Origin: Plantago elongata
Lineage: Eukaryota; Streptophyta; Magnoliopsida; Lamiales; Plantaginaceae
DNA: 39,233 nt
NCBI GenBank assembly: GCA_036897095.1
Contig: JAYMSP010000903.1
Location: 1-39,233 of the forward strand
Direction of reading: 5' to 3'
Shown: positions 1-11,092 of the stretch, piece by piece
How the letters are laid out: each line of letters begins with the position of its first letter
How positions within the stretch are numbered: position 1 is the first letter of the stretch
Program-made: the position numbers and the translations under genes
Notes under the pieces: generated by a model
What the model saw: the letters and a program-made list of their open reading frames with translations, nothing else
Databases searched by the model: none
Told to the model about the DNA's origin: nothing

Positions 1-453
1 TTGGGGGTGGGTGGGTGGTTTCAAGGGTTTTCTGAAGATATGAGATAGAGGAAAATCCTTGCTCGTATTGGTTTAGTTAGCCAGTTGAGACTCTATATTT
101 GAATACCTGATTGAAATCTCTGTTTCAAACTTGGCTGTTCTATCAAGGCTAAGCCTTCAGATAAATAGGGAAACAATGGACTAGAATCCATATTGGTGGC
201 TACTTGCTAATAGGCCTTAGTAGTTGCTAGAGAAACTAGGAAGAGAACTGGCAAGTTGAGCTAATAGCTGTTGAAAATATGCCAATTTTCTGTGTGGTCA
301 GCAATTGACCTTTACTTGGATGTTCTCAGATGACTTTGACTAGAATTGGCTTAAGTATACAGTCAGGGAGAACACTGTGCAATATGTTTCTGTTAACTTT
401 CTTAAACCTAGAAAGAAATCGTGTTGGTTTAATGGGGTTATGTTACGTTGCAG

Positions 454-1341
454 CTGGACAAGAAAGATTTGGACCTTTAACAACTTCATATTACAGAGGA
501 GCACATGGGATTATTCTCGGTAAGTCAATGCTACTTCTAGGTGTTTAGCTAGCTATGTGACTGTGAGAGATGCTTCATTGGAACTGTTTGATCTGCTCTA
601 TCAAGGAGATTGCAATATACTATGATCTTCAGATAGATATTTTAACTTCAAGTGTCTTATGGCTTTGTTGCAAATGTCTCCAGTGTATGATGTGACACGA
701 CGAGAGACGTTTACTAGCCTATCACGCATGTGGGCCAAGGAGCTTGAGCGTTACTGCACGAATCCTGACTGTATAAAGATACTTGTAGGCAATAAAGTTG
801 ATAGAGTAAGCTCCATTTCCATATCTAGCTTTTCACTTGCTGCAAGTATGACTGGAGGGCAACACTGTATGACTGAACATATTTCTATTTTCAGGACAGT
901 GATAGGGAAGTCACCACGGAGGAGGGGCTGGCTCTTGCCCGAGAACAGAAGTGTTTATTCATGGAGTGTAGTGCTAAGACCCAGGCGAACGTAAAGCAGT
1001 GTTTCAGAGAGCTCACTATGAAGGTATGTATGCCATCTGCAGCATGTTTCTGCTTTTGATTTGTGGGTGTTAACTTCGGCTTCTCTCTGCGAGTAAATAT
1101 ATCTTTTTTTCTTGCACTTCTGCTTGGTAGAAGTAGAACTATGGAAATGGAAGGTTTGCCATTATTCAGGATATTCACTGATGTTTTGGTTACAAAGTTG
1201 CTTACCACTGTTGTACATGTTGCATGGCAGATTCTGGAGGTACCTAGTCTAATGGAGAAAGGATCTACACCGGTGAAGAATCTGATTTTAAAACAGAAAC
1301 AAATACAGGAGGAGAAAAACGACAACTGCTGTTCGTCGTAG
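454..1341 (+). CDS. RABC: RABC-type (Rab18-like) small GTPase, 3' four exons
   Basis: This is the C-terminal two thirds of a Rab GTPase, a membrane-traffic switch. Exons read as 454-519, 684-805, 895-1023 and 1231-1341; all introns are GT-AG and phases agree (the first exon starts with two bases of a split Ala codon). Visible motifs are AGQERF (switch II), SYYRGAHGII, VYDVTRRETF, the guanine-binding LVGNKVD and the ECSAK box. The C-terminal NCCSS carries the double Cys expected to be geranylgeranylated. The P-loop and switch I exons are missing because the window starts inside the preceding intron; no earlier exon is visible in 1-453. Switch II reads ERFGPLTT where I recall ERFRTLTS in Arabidopsis RABC proteins, a modest divergence. 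VPSLMEKGS and ILKQK near the end resemble the RABC2 branch, but I do not assign a paralogue. The four exons keep an open frame, so the gene looks functional. Confidence 0.93.
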
Positions 1342-2193
1342 TAGATGAAAACAAGGATTCTTGATAGGAATTACCCTCCAAACACTTATAACCAGGCAGC
1401 TTCGTGCAATTCCTCTGTGATTTTACAAGTCTAAGCTGTATTTGGCTCTAAGGAACAGAGTGGCGGTATGCTGCAGTTTCATCTGTTATGTATAAATTAT
1501 TCGCATTTTGTCCCAACAGTATATTCTTTTAATCTTTATACATGCGTCAGGGTTCATACTTAGGATAGTTTGGTTGGACACATCAAGCAGGATGTGGCCA
1601 TGTAAACCATCAAGTTATTTTTGTACACCCAAAATGGAAGCTGGAGATGCTTCATGTGATATGTACTTGTGAGACGATACATGCTTTATACCCTGTAAAT
1701 AATCTTTTGATTCGCATCTGAATATAAGCAAGTTCTGCATTCATGGTTTAAGTAATCATCCATGCAATTCAGTTACTACTTACTATCATTAGAGTTGGAC
1801 TCTATCACAGAGAGGTTTAGCTTTTATAGGGATGCACTCGGTCTAGGGCCATGTTTCTGAAAGACGGGATCTTTCCTCTAGAAGGTATTCGACTCACTAC
1901 ACTGTATTTGAACCTTCATATATACTGTATAGAGAACTTACTTGGTCAAGGTATATAATATAACCAAGTATAATCAACCCTTTTGTCCTGTTTACTTCCA
2001 ATGCTTCAACAAAATTGCACTAGAATACTATTTCTCCGACATGTTGTTTGTCCGGTTTTTGTTTGTGTTTGTGTTCGGGCAGGGTGTAAGATCAACCATA
2101 GTCCATGCAATGTTGAGTTCCTTCAAGTTAATGAATGGAAAAACACCGATCTGTTGAGTATATTTCTGATAGATACCTCAATAGTCTTACAAG
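1342..2193 (+). other. RABC 3' UTR, spacer and probable SKS-A 5' leader
   Basis: No coding exon is seen here. The first 400 bases or so follow the RABC stop codon and are probably its 3' UTR. A TATA-like stretch (tatataatat) near 1953-1962 followed by pyrimidine-rich sequence is a candidate promoter of the next gene. The segment ends at a strong splice donor (aag|gtaagtc) at 2193/2194, which suggests an untranslated first exon. The short open frames at 1942-2243 have no recognisable product. Confidence 0.4.
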
Positions 2194-2513
2194 GTAAGTC
2201 AGCTGTCATTTTTTATCACTTCTGCAATTTCTCCTCGTGTTGAATGGATCAACTTCCCTTGGATACTCAGCTGTTTCAGCTTGAACCATGTCACATATGC
2301 CATTTGTTCATTAATGCAGTAACATTGTTTTTATCAAATAATACCTCTGGTTGGAAATTTTGTCTGCATTCCATTTGTCCAAGTTTCAGAAACATACACT
2401 AACGGCCTGCTTTTAACTGTTCCGACCTACCCACTTTGAGTGAATATATATGCGAACCCTCTCATATCTGTCATTTGAATACAAACAGTACTAATTCTAG
2501 CATTATTTTGCAG
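2194..2513 (+). other. Putative 5' UTR intron of SKS-A
   Basis: A consensus donor (gtaagtc at 2194) and an acceptor (attttgcag ending at 2513) flank 320 bases just upstream of the SKS-A start codon, leaving 15 untranslated bases before the ATG at 2529. Plant leader introns are common, and the second SKS gene shows a comparable candidate (6001-6497). This is inferred from splice signals only. Confidence 0.45.
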
Positions 2514-2528
2514 CATTTTCCCTGCAAA

Positions 2529-4918
2529 ATGGCCTTTTTGTTTCCCTTCAGGAGGCCTTGTATTGCAGTGTTCGCAGTATTCTTTGTTGCTGTTCTTTCT
2601 GGAGTGAATTCCAGCAACATCTATCAAGAGTGGTTTGTCACTTCTGAGACCACCATTGTTTATCCCGCATCAAACAGTCAGCCTGTAAATATTCATGCAT
2701 ATCCTATCTCCCGTCAATGCAAGTTAACATTACACCATTCACTAACATGAGCCATTGCAGGTTATCAAAATCAATGGGCTTTTCCCTGGACCATTGATCA
2801 ATGCCACCACAAATGACTTCCTTCGTATAAACGTCTTCAACAACCTAGACGAAGACCTGCTCTTTACATGGTGTGTATACTGTAATATTATATGGTTCTC
2901 TAGACTGAAAATCTAAAATTCACTATGCTCGTTATGTGTAAAGCCTAAAGGCCTAATGTTTGCATGTCTGTGATGATTCTTGAAGGAATGGGATACAACA
3001 GCGGCTGAACTCATGGCAAGATGGAGTCTCTGGAACAAACTGTCCTATCAAACCTGGAACGAACTGGACTTATGCTTTTCAGACTAAAGATCAGATCGGG
3101 ACTTTCAGTTACTTTCCCTCAACTAAGTTTCAAAAGGCAGGTGGAGGATTTGGACCTATTCGAGTCAACAATCGCGATGTCATAGCTGTACCTTTTCCAA
3201 GACCTGAAGCAGAATTCGATCTTCTCGTAGGTGACTGGATGGAAGACTCATACAAGGTAGTATTAAATAATCATACAAGTAATCTATGCATTTTGCGTTT
3301 TTTCTCAACACATTTTGATGATGAAACAGAATGTGAGAGCAACAGTACAAGGCGATTTGGTGTCTCAACTCCTCCCTGGTGTGTTGTTGATGAATGGTAA
3401 AGGACCATATGGAGATCCGAACTCCATATCATACGAGTCTTTCAGTGTCTCAAAAGGTAAAATGGAAGGATATAATCAACACTTGAAAAGTTTATTCTAA
3501 ATTTCTAATTAATCTTTTAATATTTTGAACTCTGTAAGCATGTTTGTTTGGCTAATGCGCCTACACACAGGTAAGACATACCGATTTAGAATATCAAACG
3601 TCGGAAGCATGTACAGTTTCAACTTTGCGTTTCAGAACCACAAGATGGTGGTCGTCGAAACTGAAGGTTCGTACACAAGCCAGATAGCATTGGATGCTCT
3701 GGACATACACGTTGGCCAGTCATATTCGGTTCTCGTTACTGCTGATCAAGATGAAGCTGATTACTACATGGTGGCTAGTCCTAAACTATACAACAGTAGT
3801 GACCCCTCTTCTGATTCCCTGGTAGCCAAAGGCATTCTACACTATGAAAATTCGGCTTCAGCAGTCAGTGGCCCTGTTCCAAGTGGACCTAATCCTTTCG
3901 ACATAGACTATTCGATTGATCAAGCAAAATCTATCAGGTCAGTTTATCATATTCTGCTATATAATAATGTCTACTAATTCACATGTGGAAGAGATTCACC
4001 AAAGTTACTGAAATCTTGTGTTGGAAAAACAGATGGAATATGACTGCTGGTGCAGCAAGGCCTAATCCACAAGGAACTTTCAACGTCACAAATGTAACGT
4101 TAACACAGACGTTCATCCTCCACGGATCAAAAGCCTTAATCAATGATGCACCGAGCTATGTTGTAAACAACGTGTCATATCAAACGCCGAGCACTCCAGT
4201 GAAGCTAGCTGATCACTTTCTAAACGGCTCTGGTGTTTACCAACTTGACGAATTCCCAGTCCACTCAGTGAATGGTGATGCGTCATATGGAGTTTCTGTA
4301 GTAACAGGAGTTCACAAAGGATGGCTAGAAATCGTGTTTCAGAATGATATTGAAAATGAAATGGATTCTTGGCATCTGGATGGATTTGGATTTTACGTCG
4401 TGGGGTGAGATCAGTTTGCGAATATAAATTCCTTCCCTTTTATTATGAAGTAGTATAGTTCAGAAAAATAGATTTTTAAATGGGCGGTTTCTATTGCAGA
4501 TTTGGTGAAGGAGAATGGAACCCTGATTTGCGAAGCACCTATAACCTATTCGATCCAGTGGTCCGTTCAACAGTGCAGGTCTATCCGGGAAGATGGACAG
4601 CAGTGTACTCGTTCCTTGACAATCCTGGAATGTGGAACTTGAGGTCACAAAATCTTGTCAATTGGTTCATGGGGCAAGAACTTTACATCAGGGTTCACAA
4701 CGACGATCCTAACCCTGCCAAGGAACGTCCACCTCCTGAAAACCTCCTCTTATGTGGTAAGCACCCGTCTCTATACGTGGTCTATAATCTTGACACAGGT
4801 CATAATTTGTCGTCCAACACCCGATTTTAACATTCTTGTTTATGGTATTTTGGCAGGGCTTGTGGATGCTCTTCCTCCAGCTAGTGCACCTGCTCTTCCT
4901 CCCATGTCAGGACTGTGA
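2529..4918 (+). CDS. SKS: SKU5-similar (SKS) multicopper-oxidase-like secreted protein, copy A
   Basis: Eight exons: 2529-2684, 2761-2870, 2986-3256, 3330-3456, 3571-3937, 4033-4404, 4500-4756, 4857-4918. They total 1,722 bases (573 residues) with consistent phases and GT-AG introns. The protein starts with a signal peptide (IAVFAVFFVAVLSGVNS), followed by three cupredoxin-type domains at about 30-145, 155-310 and 390-530. SKS proteins belong to the multicopper oxidase superfamily and act in the wall or at the plasma membrane in directional growth, pollen and seed development. Copper-ligand histidines are mostly replaced: FTWNG stands where laccases have HWHG, and SWHLDGFGF where they have PWHLHGH. 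Catalytic oxidase activity is therefore unlikely, as is known for the family. Several NxT/S glycosylation sites are present. The C-terminus (LPPASAPALPPMSGL) lacks a hydrophobic tail, so the protein is probably freely secreted. An in-frame upstream ATG at 2436 lies in the predicted leader intron and was not chosen. Confidence 0.93.
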
Positions 4919-5162
4919 TTAAATCAACAATTGTATCCCTGATTATTTTTCTTGTATCCAAATATTGTTTTGACAAGCTAATTTTGTACTTAGTCTGTAA
5001 GTTGATCATTTTATGAAATACATATTAATCTGTTTTTTCTTTTCCTTCACTGGTTATTGAACTTTTATTCAAACACTTCTAATGAGACACTATTCATCTG
5101 ATAATTGAAATTGCTGACTTTAGCAATCTAACAACATTATTATTATTATTCTGTTTAATTAG

Positions 5163-5270
5163 ATAACGAAGCGCAGCTCAATTGATAAAACAGTTGATAA
5201 TACGTTTTATCTCCAATTAATTGATTTTGGGTTCGAGTTACTTTTTAGCCGTTTAAAAAAGAAATAAAAA
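5163..5270 (+). repeat. tRNA-type SINE-like element
   Basis: The segment begins aacgaagcgcagctcaattg, resembling a polymerase III A box (agctcaattg). A B-box-like gggttcgagtt follows about 60 bases later, then an A-rich end. A shorter relative on the opposite strand at 19656-19735 starts with the same aacgaagcgc and ends similarly. The family is not named; target duplications were not found by eye. Confidence 0.45.
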
Positions 5271-5314
5271 TTATTCAGTTTGACTATACTCTTACTTCAT
5301 ACCAAACTCGAGTG

Positions 5315-5386
5315 AATGACACTGAACATCTACAAGACTAGCTTTATAGCAATGACACTGAACATCTACAAGACTAGCTTTATAGC
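5315..5386. repeat. Two-copy 36-bp tandem repeat
   Basis: The unit starting aatgacactgaacatctaca occurs at 5315-5350 and, as far as I can see, identically at 5351-5386; a third copy begins (aatga) and breaks off. Two identical copies point to a recent local duplication. Confidence 0.9.
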
Positions 5387-6000
5387 AATGAACTATGATG
5401 AAAGTTGTGACAATAAAACCGCAATATCTGTATTCTTAATAGCACCAAAAACAAAACAAAAAAACTCTTAACTATGATGAAAGTTGTGACAATAAATTGT
5501 GACATTTTAATTAAACTACGTACATATATAGTTGACAAACCATGAATAAACAGAAAAATATCATCTATCTCACGGCAGTTAACATTTATGGTTTTTTATT
5601 ACGGAGAAACATTTTTGTTTAAGAAACCATCTTAATTAAATGAAGTTGAAAAAAGTCGATAAGAACTGTAATTATTAATTAAGTAATTAAATCGAGTAAT
5701 TAAGTATGACTTGTAAAGAGCAAGATAGAGATAATTACGGGTCCGATAACTAACTAGCTATTAGTGGATAAGGGTGCTTGATCTCTTGTAATTATGAAAC
5801 ATGCCAAACTCTGTAAATTACAGAGAAGTTAGAGTTTTTAAGACTTTAGACTTTATTTGTGTAAGGGATACTGGTTTGTTAGGCAACATTAAGAGTTCGT
5901 TTCTGTCAATTTAACTATATTTTCAGGGTTAATTTACATAATCAACGTTCTTCTTCGTCATTAAACTCGTTTCGTTTTACCGTTGTTCCAGTTGCAGAAG

Positions 6001-6497
6001 GTATGTAATGTAACTTAATTTGTATACATTTCTGTTAATTTAGCTGCAATCATTAGAAGGTTTTGTAGTATTTATTTTGAGAATACATCAAGTCATCAAC
6101 GTTTAATAATGATGTACTTTTGACAAGAAATGGATAGTTATTTATTACTACGATTAATTTGATCATCGTTAACTATATAAGACAGAGGAACAAGTAAATT
6201 TCTTGGATGAACTGTAAATACTAACTGACGTGTTAGATTTATGTAAATTGTGTCCATATATTTCAGAATATATGTAGGCATGAAGCATAAGAATTGTCGA
6301 TTAACTAGTAAAACTGATTTTTTTGTATTAGTCGATTGTCCCAAATATCAATGTTTATGTTTACTCTGAAATTTTCACCAAATAACAAGAAACAAAACAC
6401 AGTTCATTAATTTAATTATTGCATTGTTGCTATCGTAATACTAGTATTGTTTTGAGGTTTAAAAGGTTGTTTGTTATGTTATTTATTCATGAAGCAG
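6001..6497 (+). other. Putative 5' UTR intron of SKS-B
   Basis: A donor-like gtatgtaatg at 6001 and an acceptor-like atgaagcag ending at 6497 would leave only four untranslated bases (agtt) before the ATG at 6502. The arrangement parallels the one upstream of SKS-A, which raises the plausibility of both. No transcript evidence is available. Confidence 0.35.
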
Positions 6498-6501
6498 AGT
6501 T

Positions 6502-9363
6502 ATGATGAAGATGAAGACACACCGGCACCGGACGATGGTGGTGCTCAGCCGCAAAGTGTGGTGGCTAATCTGTTGCCTAGCTTGGTGCACGGTGGCTAAC
6601 GGTGACAACGTCTATCTAGATTGGACCGTTGCTTTGAGCGATGGCATCAACCCAGCTTTGGTGGAACAACCGGTACAAATATCAAACTTATAGAGTCAGT
6701 TTCAGAACATTAATCTTTTTCATGCGGCTTGACAAGATTTCCATTTTTCTTCTGTAAGGTTATCACTATTAACGGTGAGTTTCCGGGGCCTCTCCTCAAT
6801 GTTACGACAAATGATATTGTAAATCTCAACGTTCACAATAATATGGACGAACCTCTTCTTCTAACATGGTAAGACTTAACCTCCTAATCACATAATCCTC
6901 TCGTCCCTTTAAATGCATATTGTACAGGAGAAAGCGAATTATAATGAGTTACTTACATTTGGTGTAGGAATGGGGTTCAGCAGAGGCTCAATTCATGGCA
7001 AGACGGAGTTTTGGGCACCAATTGCCCGATCCAGCCTGGTCGGAACTGGACTTATGTCTTCAAATTGAAGGATCAAATTGGGAGCTTTTCATACTTCCCT
7101 TCAACCAATTTTCATCGGGCCGGTGGAGGATTTGGCCAGATTAGAGTAAATAATAGGGTTGTTATCGCCGTACCATTCCCCCAGCCCGAAGATGATTTCG
7201 AACTTCTTATTGGAGATTGGTATAGAAACAATTTCAAGGTACTTCATCAATTTTCGCAAAAACTAACACCTTAAACTAATTTTATTATGAGACATTAATA
7301 TTATTCTGGCATTATCATTTTTGCTTTGTGATTAATGAATATATATACTGTTTGAAAGAAAAATTAAAATTACTTAACAATCTTCCCAGGATATTCGCAC
7401 TTCCAATGCCATTGGAAATTTCAGTCAATGGATGCTCATGAATGGAAAAGGGCCTTACAATACTGTAAATAACTCCGAATCCTTTACTGTAATACCGGGT
7501 AAATGTTCATTTAAATCAATGTCACTTTATGTAAATATTGTTCTTTAGCATAACTATATTCATATTTCATATTTGATTGCATTTGTTTTGTGTGAAGGGA
7601 AAACATACCGGTTCAGAGTTACAAACGTTGGTAATTTGTGGAGCTTCAACTTTAGGATTCAAAATCACGAAATGATATTGGTCGAAAGCGAAGGGACGTA
7701 CACCAATCAGATCTATTTGGATTCTCTCGATGTACACGTAGGACAATCTTACTCTGTACTCGTCACAGCGAGTCAATACGCAAGCGACTACTACATCGTC
7801 GCAACACCTAAATGGGCGGCTAACCTCACTGACCCAACTTCCATGGCTGCTGTTGGAGTATTGCACTACGACAACTCTACAACCACAGCTAACGGGCCGC
7901 TTCCATATGGGCCTGATCCATTTGATATCGGCTTCTCCATGGGCCAAGCTAGATCCGTTACGTAAGTCATACATGGCCCATACCAATTTCTTATACAAGC
8001 AGTATCGATTAAGAGAAATAAACAGAAATTTATTGCCCAAATGATTATTAACAATTGTTTTCAGGATGAACATGACAACGGGTGCAGCAAGGCCTAACCC
8101 ACAAGGCACATTTAATGTGACAAATGTGACAGTGTCGCAAACTTTTAACCTTCGTGGATCTTTTGCGACGATTGGTGGTGCTCCTCGTTTCACGGTGAAC
8201 AATGTGTCATACATCAATCCATCTACTCCATTGAAATTGGCTGATCAATACCTAAACGGCTCCGGAGTTTATAATCTCGACACTTTTCCTGTTCACTCGA
8301 GCCTCAATCAATCAGTTAATGGCACTTTTGTTGTGTCGGGAATCCACAAGGGATGGCTAGAACTTGTTTTCCAGAATGATTTGGATACCGTTGATTCTTG
8401 GCATCTGGATGGATTTGGGTTTTTCGTGGTTGGGTAAGTTTTCATTACTTGCAACATCTACATAATCTTCTATATACTACTTTACGCGACACTTGAGCAT
8501 ATGTCCAGTTCAAATTATTTAGTGACATATTTAAAAGTGTAGTATATAGAAACACAAGCTTAATTATATTGGTCTTATGCAGTTTTGGTCAAGGGGAATG
8601 GACACCAGAAGCACGTTATGCTTACAATCTCTACAATCCAGTGGTCCGATCAACTGTTCAGGTAAATACAATTGCCGAACAATATCTTTCTTTTGGCGAG
8701 GTTTCATTAGACGACATACATGTCAGATGGAATTGTAGTGTGACATGAGAAAGTGTTGATATTCAGGTTTACCCAAGAGGATGGACAGCTGTATACGTGT
8801 ATCTAGACAACACTGGAATGTGGAATTTAAGGTCTCAAAATCTGCAACATTGGTACTTAGGTCAAGAGCTCTACATAAGAGTTTATGATCCTAGTACTAA
8901 CCCTGCCAAAGAGATGGCTCCCCCAGAAAACCTCTTATTTTGCGGTAAAGTTCCACATACAATGATGTTACTAATTGTTACAGATTCTGTTTAAATATGA
9001 GATATGTATACTAATGGTTATGTGAACATGATAATGTATTCAGGAATAATTCAGTCTGCACCACCACCACCACCTTCACCACCAACTCCACCAACTCCAC
9101 CATCCCCTGACTCACCAAACGTCCCAGATAACGCGCCTCCACCTTCAGCAGGAGAGATGGCATCATATGTAGGCTGGTAAGTTCATTCTCTTCACTCACA
9201 GACTCACAGTGTTTGATATTCATTCTTTGCAGTTTGTTGAGAGTCATGTAAACAATTTTGCTATCTCAGTAATGTATAGTTTTCTTATATTGAACTTATC
9301 TTATGTTGCAGGCCATCATATTACCTTGTAGTAATAAGCTCCATGCTTGCACTTTTCATGTGA
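6502..9363 (+). CDS. SKS: SKU5-similar (SKS) protein, copy B, GPI-anchored type
   Basis: Ten exons: 6502-6672, 6759-6868, 6968-7238, 7390-7498, 7598-7961, 8065-8433, 8583-8661, 8767-8944, 9044-9176, 9312-9363. They total 1,836 bases (611 residues) and phases agree throughout. A basic N-terminus precedes a signal peptide ending near CLAWCTVANG. Three cupredoxin-like domains follow with the same loss of copper ligands as copy A (LTWNG, SWHLDGFGF). After the last domain comes a linker of repeated PPPP, SPP and TPP, then SAGEMAS and a hydrophobic end (YYLVVISSMLALFM), the layout of a GPI-anchor signal. A plasma-membrane/wall location like that of SKU5 is therefore expected. Exons 2 and 3 have exactly the lengths of copy A (110 and 271 bases). 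Exons 7 and 8 together equal copy A's single 257-base exon 7, so the copies differ by one intron. Confidence 0.94.
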
Positions 9364-10138
9364 TGAAGGACTACAATACCAAGTGCTTCATAATTGCTGG
9401 AAATGCCAAGAGTTCATTGTACTTACATATACCTACCTATATACTATACTAATTTAAGTAGAAAACCACATTTACATGATTATGTTATTCTTGTTATAAT
9501 TAAAAAAACTCAAGTCAATTAGCTTTTTTCCCTTTTCTTTTCAGTTTCAAACAACTAGATGATTTTTGTAGCTCTTGAATTCCATTTAGAAGTCCTATAG
9601 CTCTTTCTATATCAATTACTGTAGATTGTTTGTATAAGATTGGGTCCATGTGTGTTTGACATTACCAATCGATTGATTGGATTGACAAGCTACTCCAACC
9701 TTAATTTTAAAAGATAAGATGGCCGATTAGCCATGGATTATCAACTTGGCAGCTGCATGATCACTTGCTAGTTAAATATTAGGAAAGACAATGAGATGTA
9801 CAAAGACTTGAGAAGATAAATTCTCAAGCATGTGAATACCACTCCTACACTAACGTGCCAAAGTAAATGCTGGTTCAGAATTCAAATGATTCCTCTATTC
9901 AATTAATCTCAATTAGTTGAAACTTGAAATTAACAAAATTGCGAAACAATTTTTAGCATGTATTTAAAATACTTGTACATCAATTCAATGGAAAAAAAGA
10001 CAAAGTTTATGTACATTATGAATAAAGGGAAAAAGGAAATGGAAAAAATAAGAAAGAATGAATTGAAATATATATGAATTTGTATAATGATGGAGATCAA
10101 TATATATATAGAAAAAAAAATATATTAGACCATATGAA
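9364..10138. other. Convergent 3' region between SKS-B and ZAT5
   Basis: The two genes face each other tail to tail. The segment is AT-rich, with A-runs and an atatatata stretch near 10094-10110, and should hold both 3' UTRs. I see no gene, repeat family or RNA structure that I can support. Confidence 0.4.
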
Positions 10139-11092
10139 CTAGTAATGGCAGTCTACTACCATTGATGGAGCAGAAGAGCTAGTTGGTAAAGCATTAACAC
10201 GTTCACCTGCAGCTTCAATTGGTTTCCTTTCTTCCAGGTTCTTATTTTGTTGCCTGGGGCCCGAAAGGCCTAATCTCGGATTCTCATCTTCGGGTGCTGG
10301 GAGGTTAAGGTCCAGTGATAGCACGTTTCTTGGAGAAGCTGCAGCGATTGAAGTTGGAATCACGGGCGGGCTGATGGGCCCACCTCTATGACGTCTCATG
10401 TGGCCCCCGAGTGCTTGACCTGAGTTGAACTCTGCTCCGCAGTATGAGCACTCGTGGATTCGTGGTGATGGTGCTGCTGACTTTGGTATGGCCGAATAAT
10501 TGGAAGTGTTGGAGATGTTTAGTTGGAGAGAAAGGGAGCTGGATGAAATTCTATTTTTGAAGGACGATATCGATGAAGGAGAAGGGAAATCTTCTTCGTC
10601 TGAGAAAAAAGCGGACCTTTTCTCGTTCTTGGGCTTCTTGTGGCTAGCCCGATGGCCCCCGAGGGCTTGGAATGAAGAGAAAGACCGACTGCATGTCTTG
10701 CATGTGTAGATGCAGCCAGTTTTTGTTGTGTTGGTGTTGGCCGTAGTTTGACAGTAGGCCTTTCGGTCTGATACTTGTCGATATTGATAATCATGAGAGT
10801 TTCTAGTATGGTTATTAGAAGGGAAACGGCCTTGCGCAAGGAGGATTAAGCACCGTGCGGTATCTTCTTCCTCAGTGGTGGTGCTATTTCCCGCGGAGGA
10901 TGAGGCAGAGGCAGGGGAGGTGGGGACATGATGGTTGTTGGCAAGGGCGGGGACACTAGGGGGTCGGGTGGTGAAGTGAGTGGGGGAATTAGTCCTGTGT
11001 CTCTTGGTGCGCTTGCCCTTGGCAATGGGGGTTAGGTCATTATTGTTGTTGAGACCTGCGGGTGGCGCCCCCGTTTGCTCCACAACCTCCAT
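10139..11092 (-). CDS. ZAT5: C2H2 zinc-finger transcriptional repressor, ZAT5-like
   Basis: A single uninterrupted frame of 317 residues encodes a plant C1-2i zinc-finger factor. In order: a basic box KGKRTKRHR (25-33, nuclear targeting), an L-box-like EEEDTARCLILLAQG (74-88), finger 1 (Cys131, Cys134, His147, His151) and finger 2 (Cys215, Cys218, His231, His235). Each finger contains the plant signature QALGGH. The EAR repression motif LSLDLNLPAPEDE lies at 258-270 and the end is VDCHY. I recall Arabidopsis ZAT5 having the same order, including KGKRTKR, LDLNLPAPED and a terminal DCHY, hence the symbol. Such proteins are nuclear repressors that recruit corepressors through the EAR motif and often respond to stress or wounding. 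The lack of introns is normal for this family. Ser/Thr/Asn-rich linkers separate the domains. Confidence 0.93.
   Translation of the reverse strand: MEVVEQTGAPPAGLNNNNDLTPIAKGKRTKRHRTNSPTHFTTRPPSVPALANNHHVPTSPASASSSAGNSTTTEEEDTARCLILLAQGRFPSNNHTRNSHDYQYRQVSDRKAYCQTTANTNTTKTGCIYTCKTCSRSFSSFQALGGHRASHKKPKNEKRSAFFSDEEDFPSPSSISSFKNRISSSSLSLQLNISNTSNYSAIPKSAAPSPRIHECSYCGAEFNSGQALGGHMRRHRGGPISPPVIPTSIAAASPRNVLSLDLNLPAPEDENPRLGLSGPRQQNKNLEERKPIEAAGERVNALPTSSSAPSMVVDCHY

Larger units (their letters stand above)
4919..6000. other. Spacer between the SKS genes, with tandem repeats and a SINE-like copy
   Basis: No coding sequence is seen. The first part is probably the 3' UTR of SKS-A. It is followed by a SINE-like element (5163-5270), two 36-bp direct copies (5315-5386) and a roughly 27-bp motif starting aactatgatgaaagttgtg that occurs near 5391 and again near 5470. 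The end should contain the promoter and leader of SKS-B; a donor (gcagaag|gtatgt) at 6000/6001 may close a leader exon. Confidence 0.4.

Noticed and set aside
891-1325. 144-codon minus-strand open frame
   Set aside because: It is antisense to RABC exons and introns and resembles no protein; it is a shadow of the real gene.
7567-8217. 216-codon minus-strand open frame
   Set aside because: It overlaps SKS-B exons 5 and 6 in antisense. The plus-strand exons have correct splice phases and family motifs.
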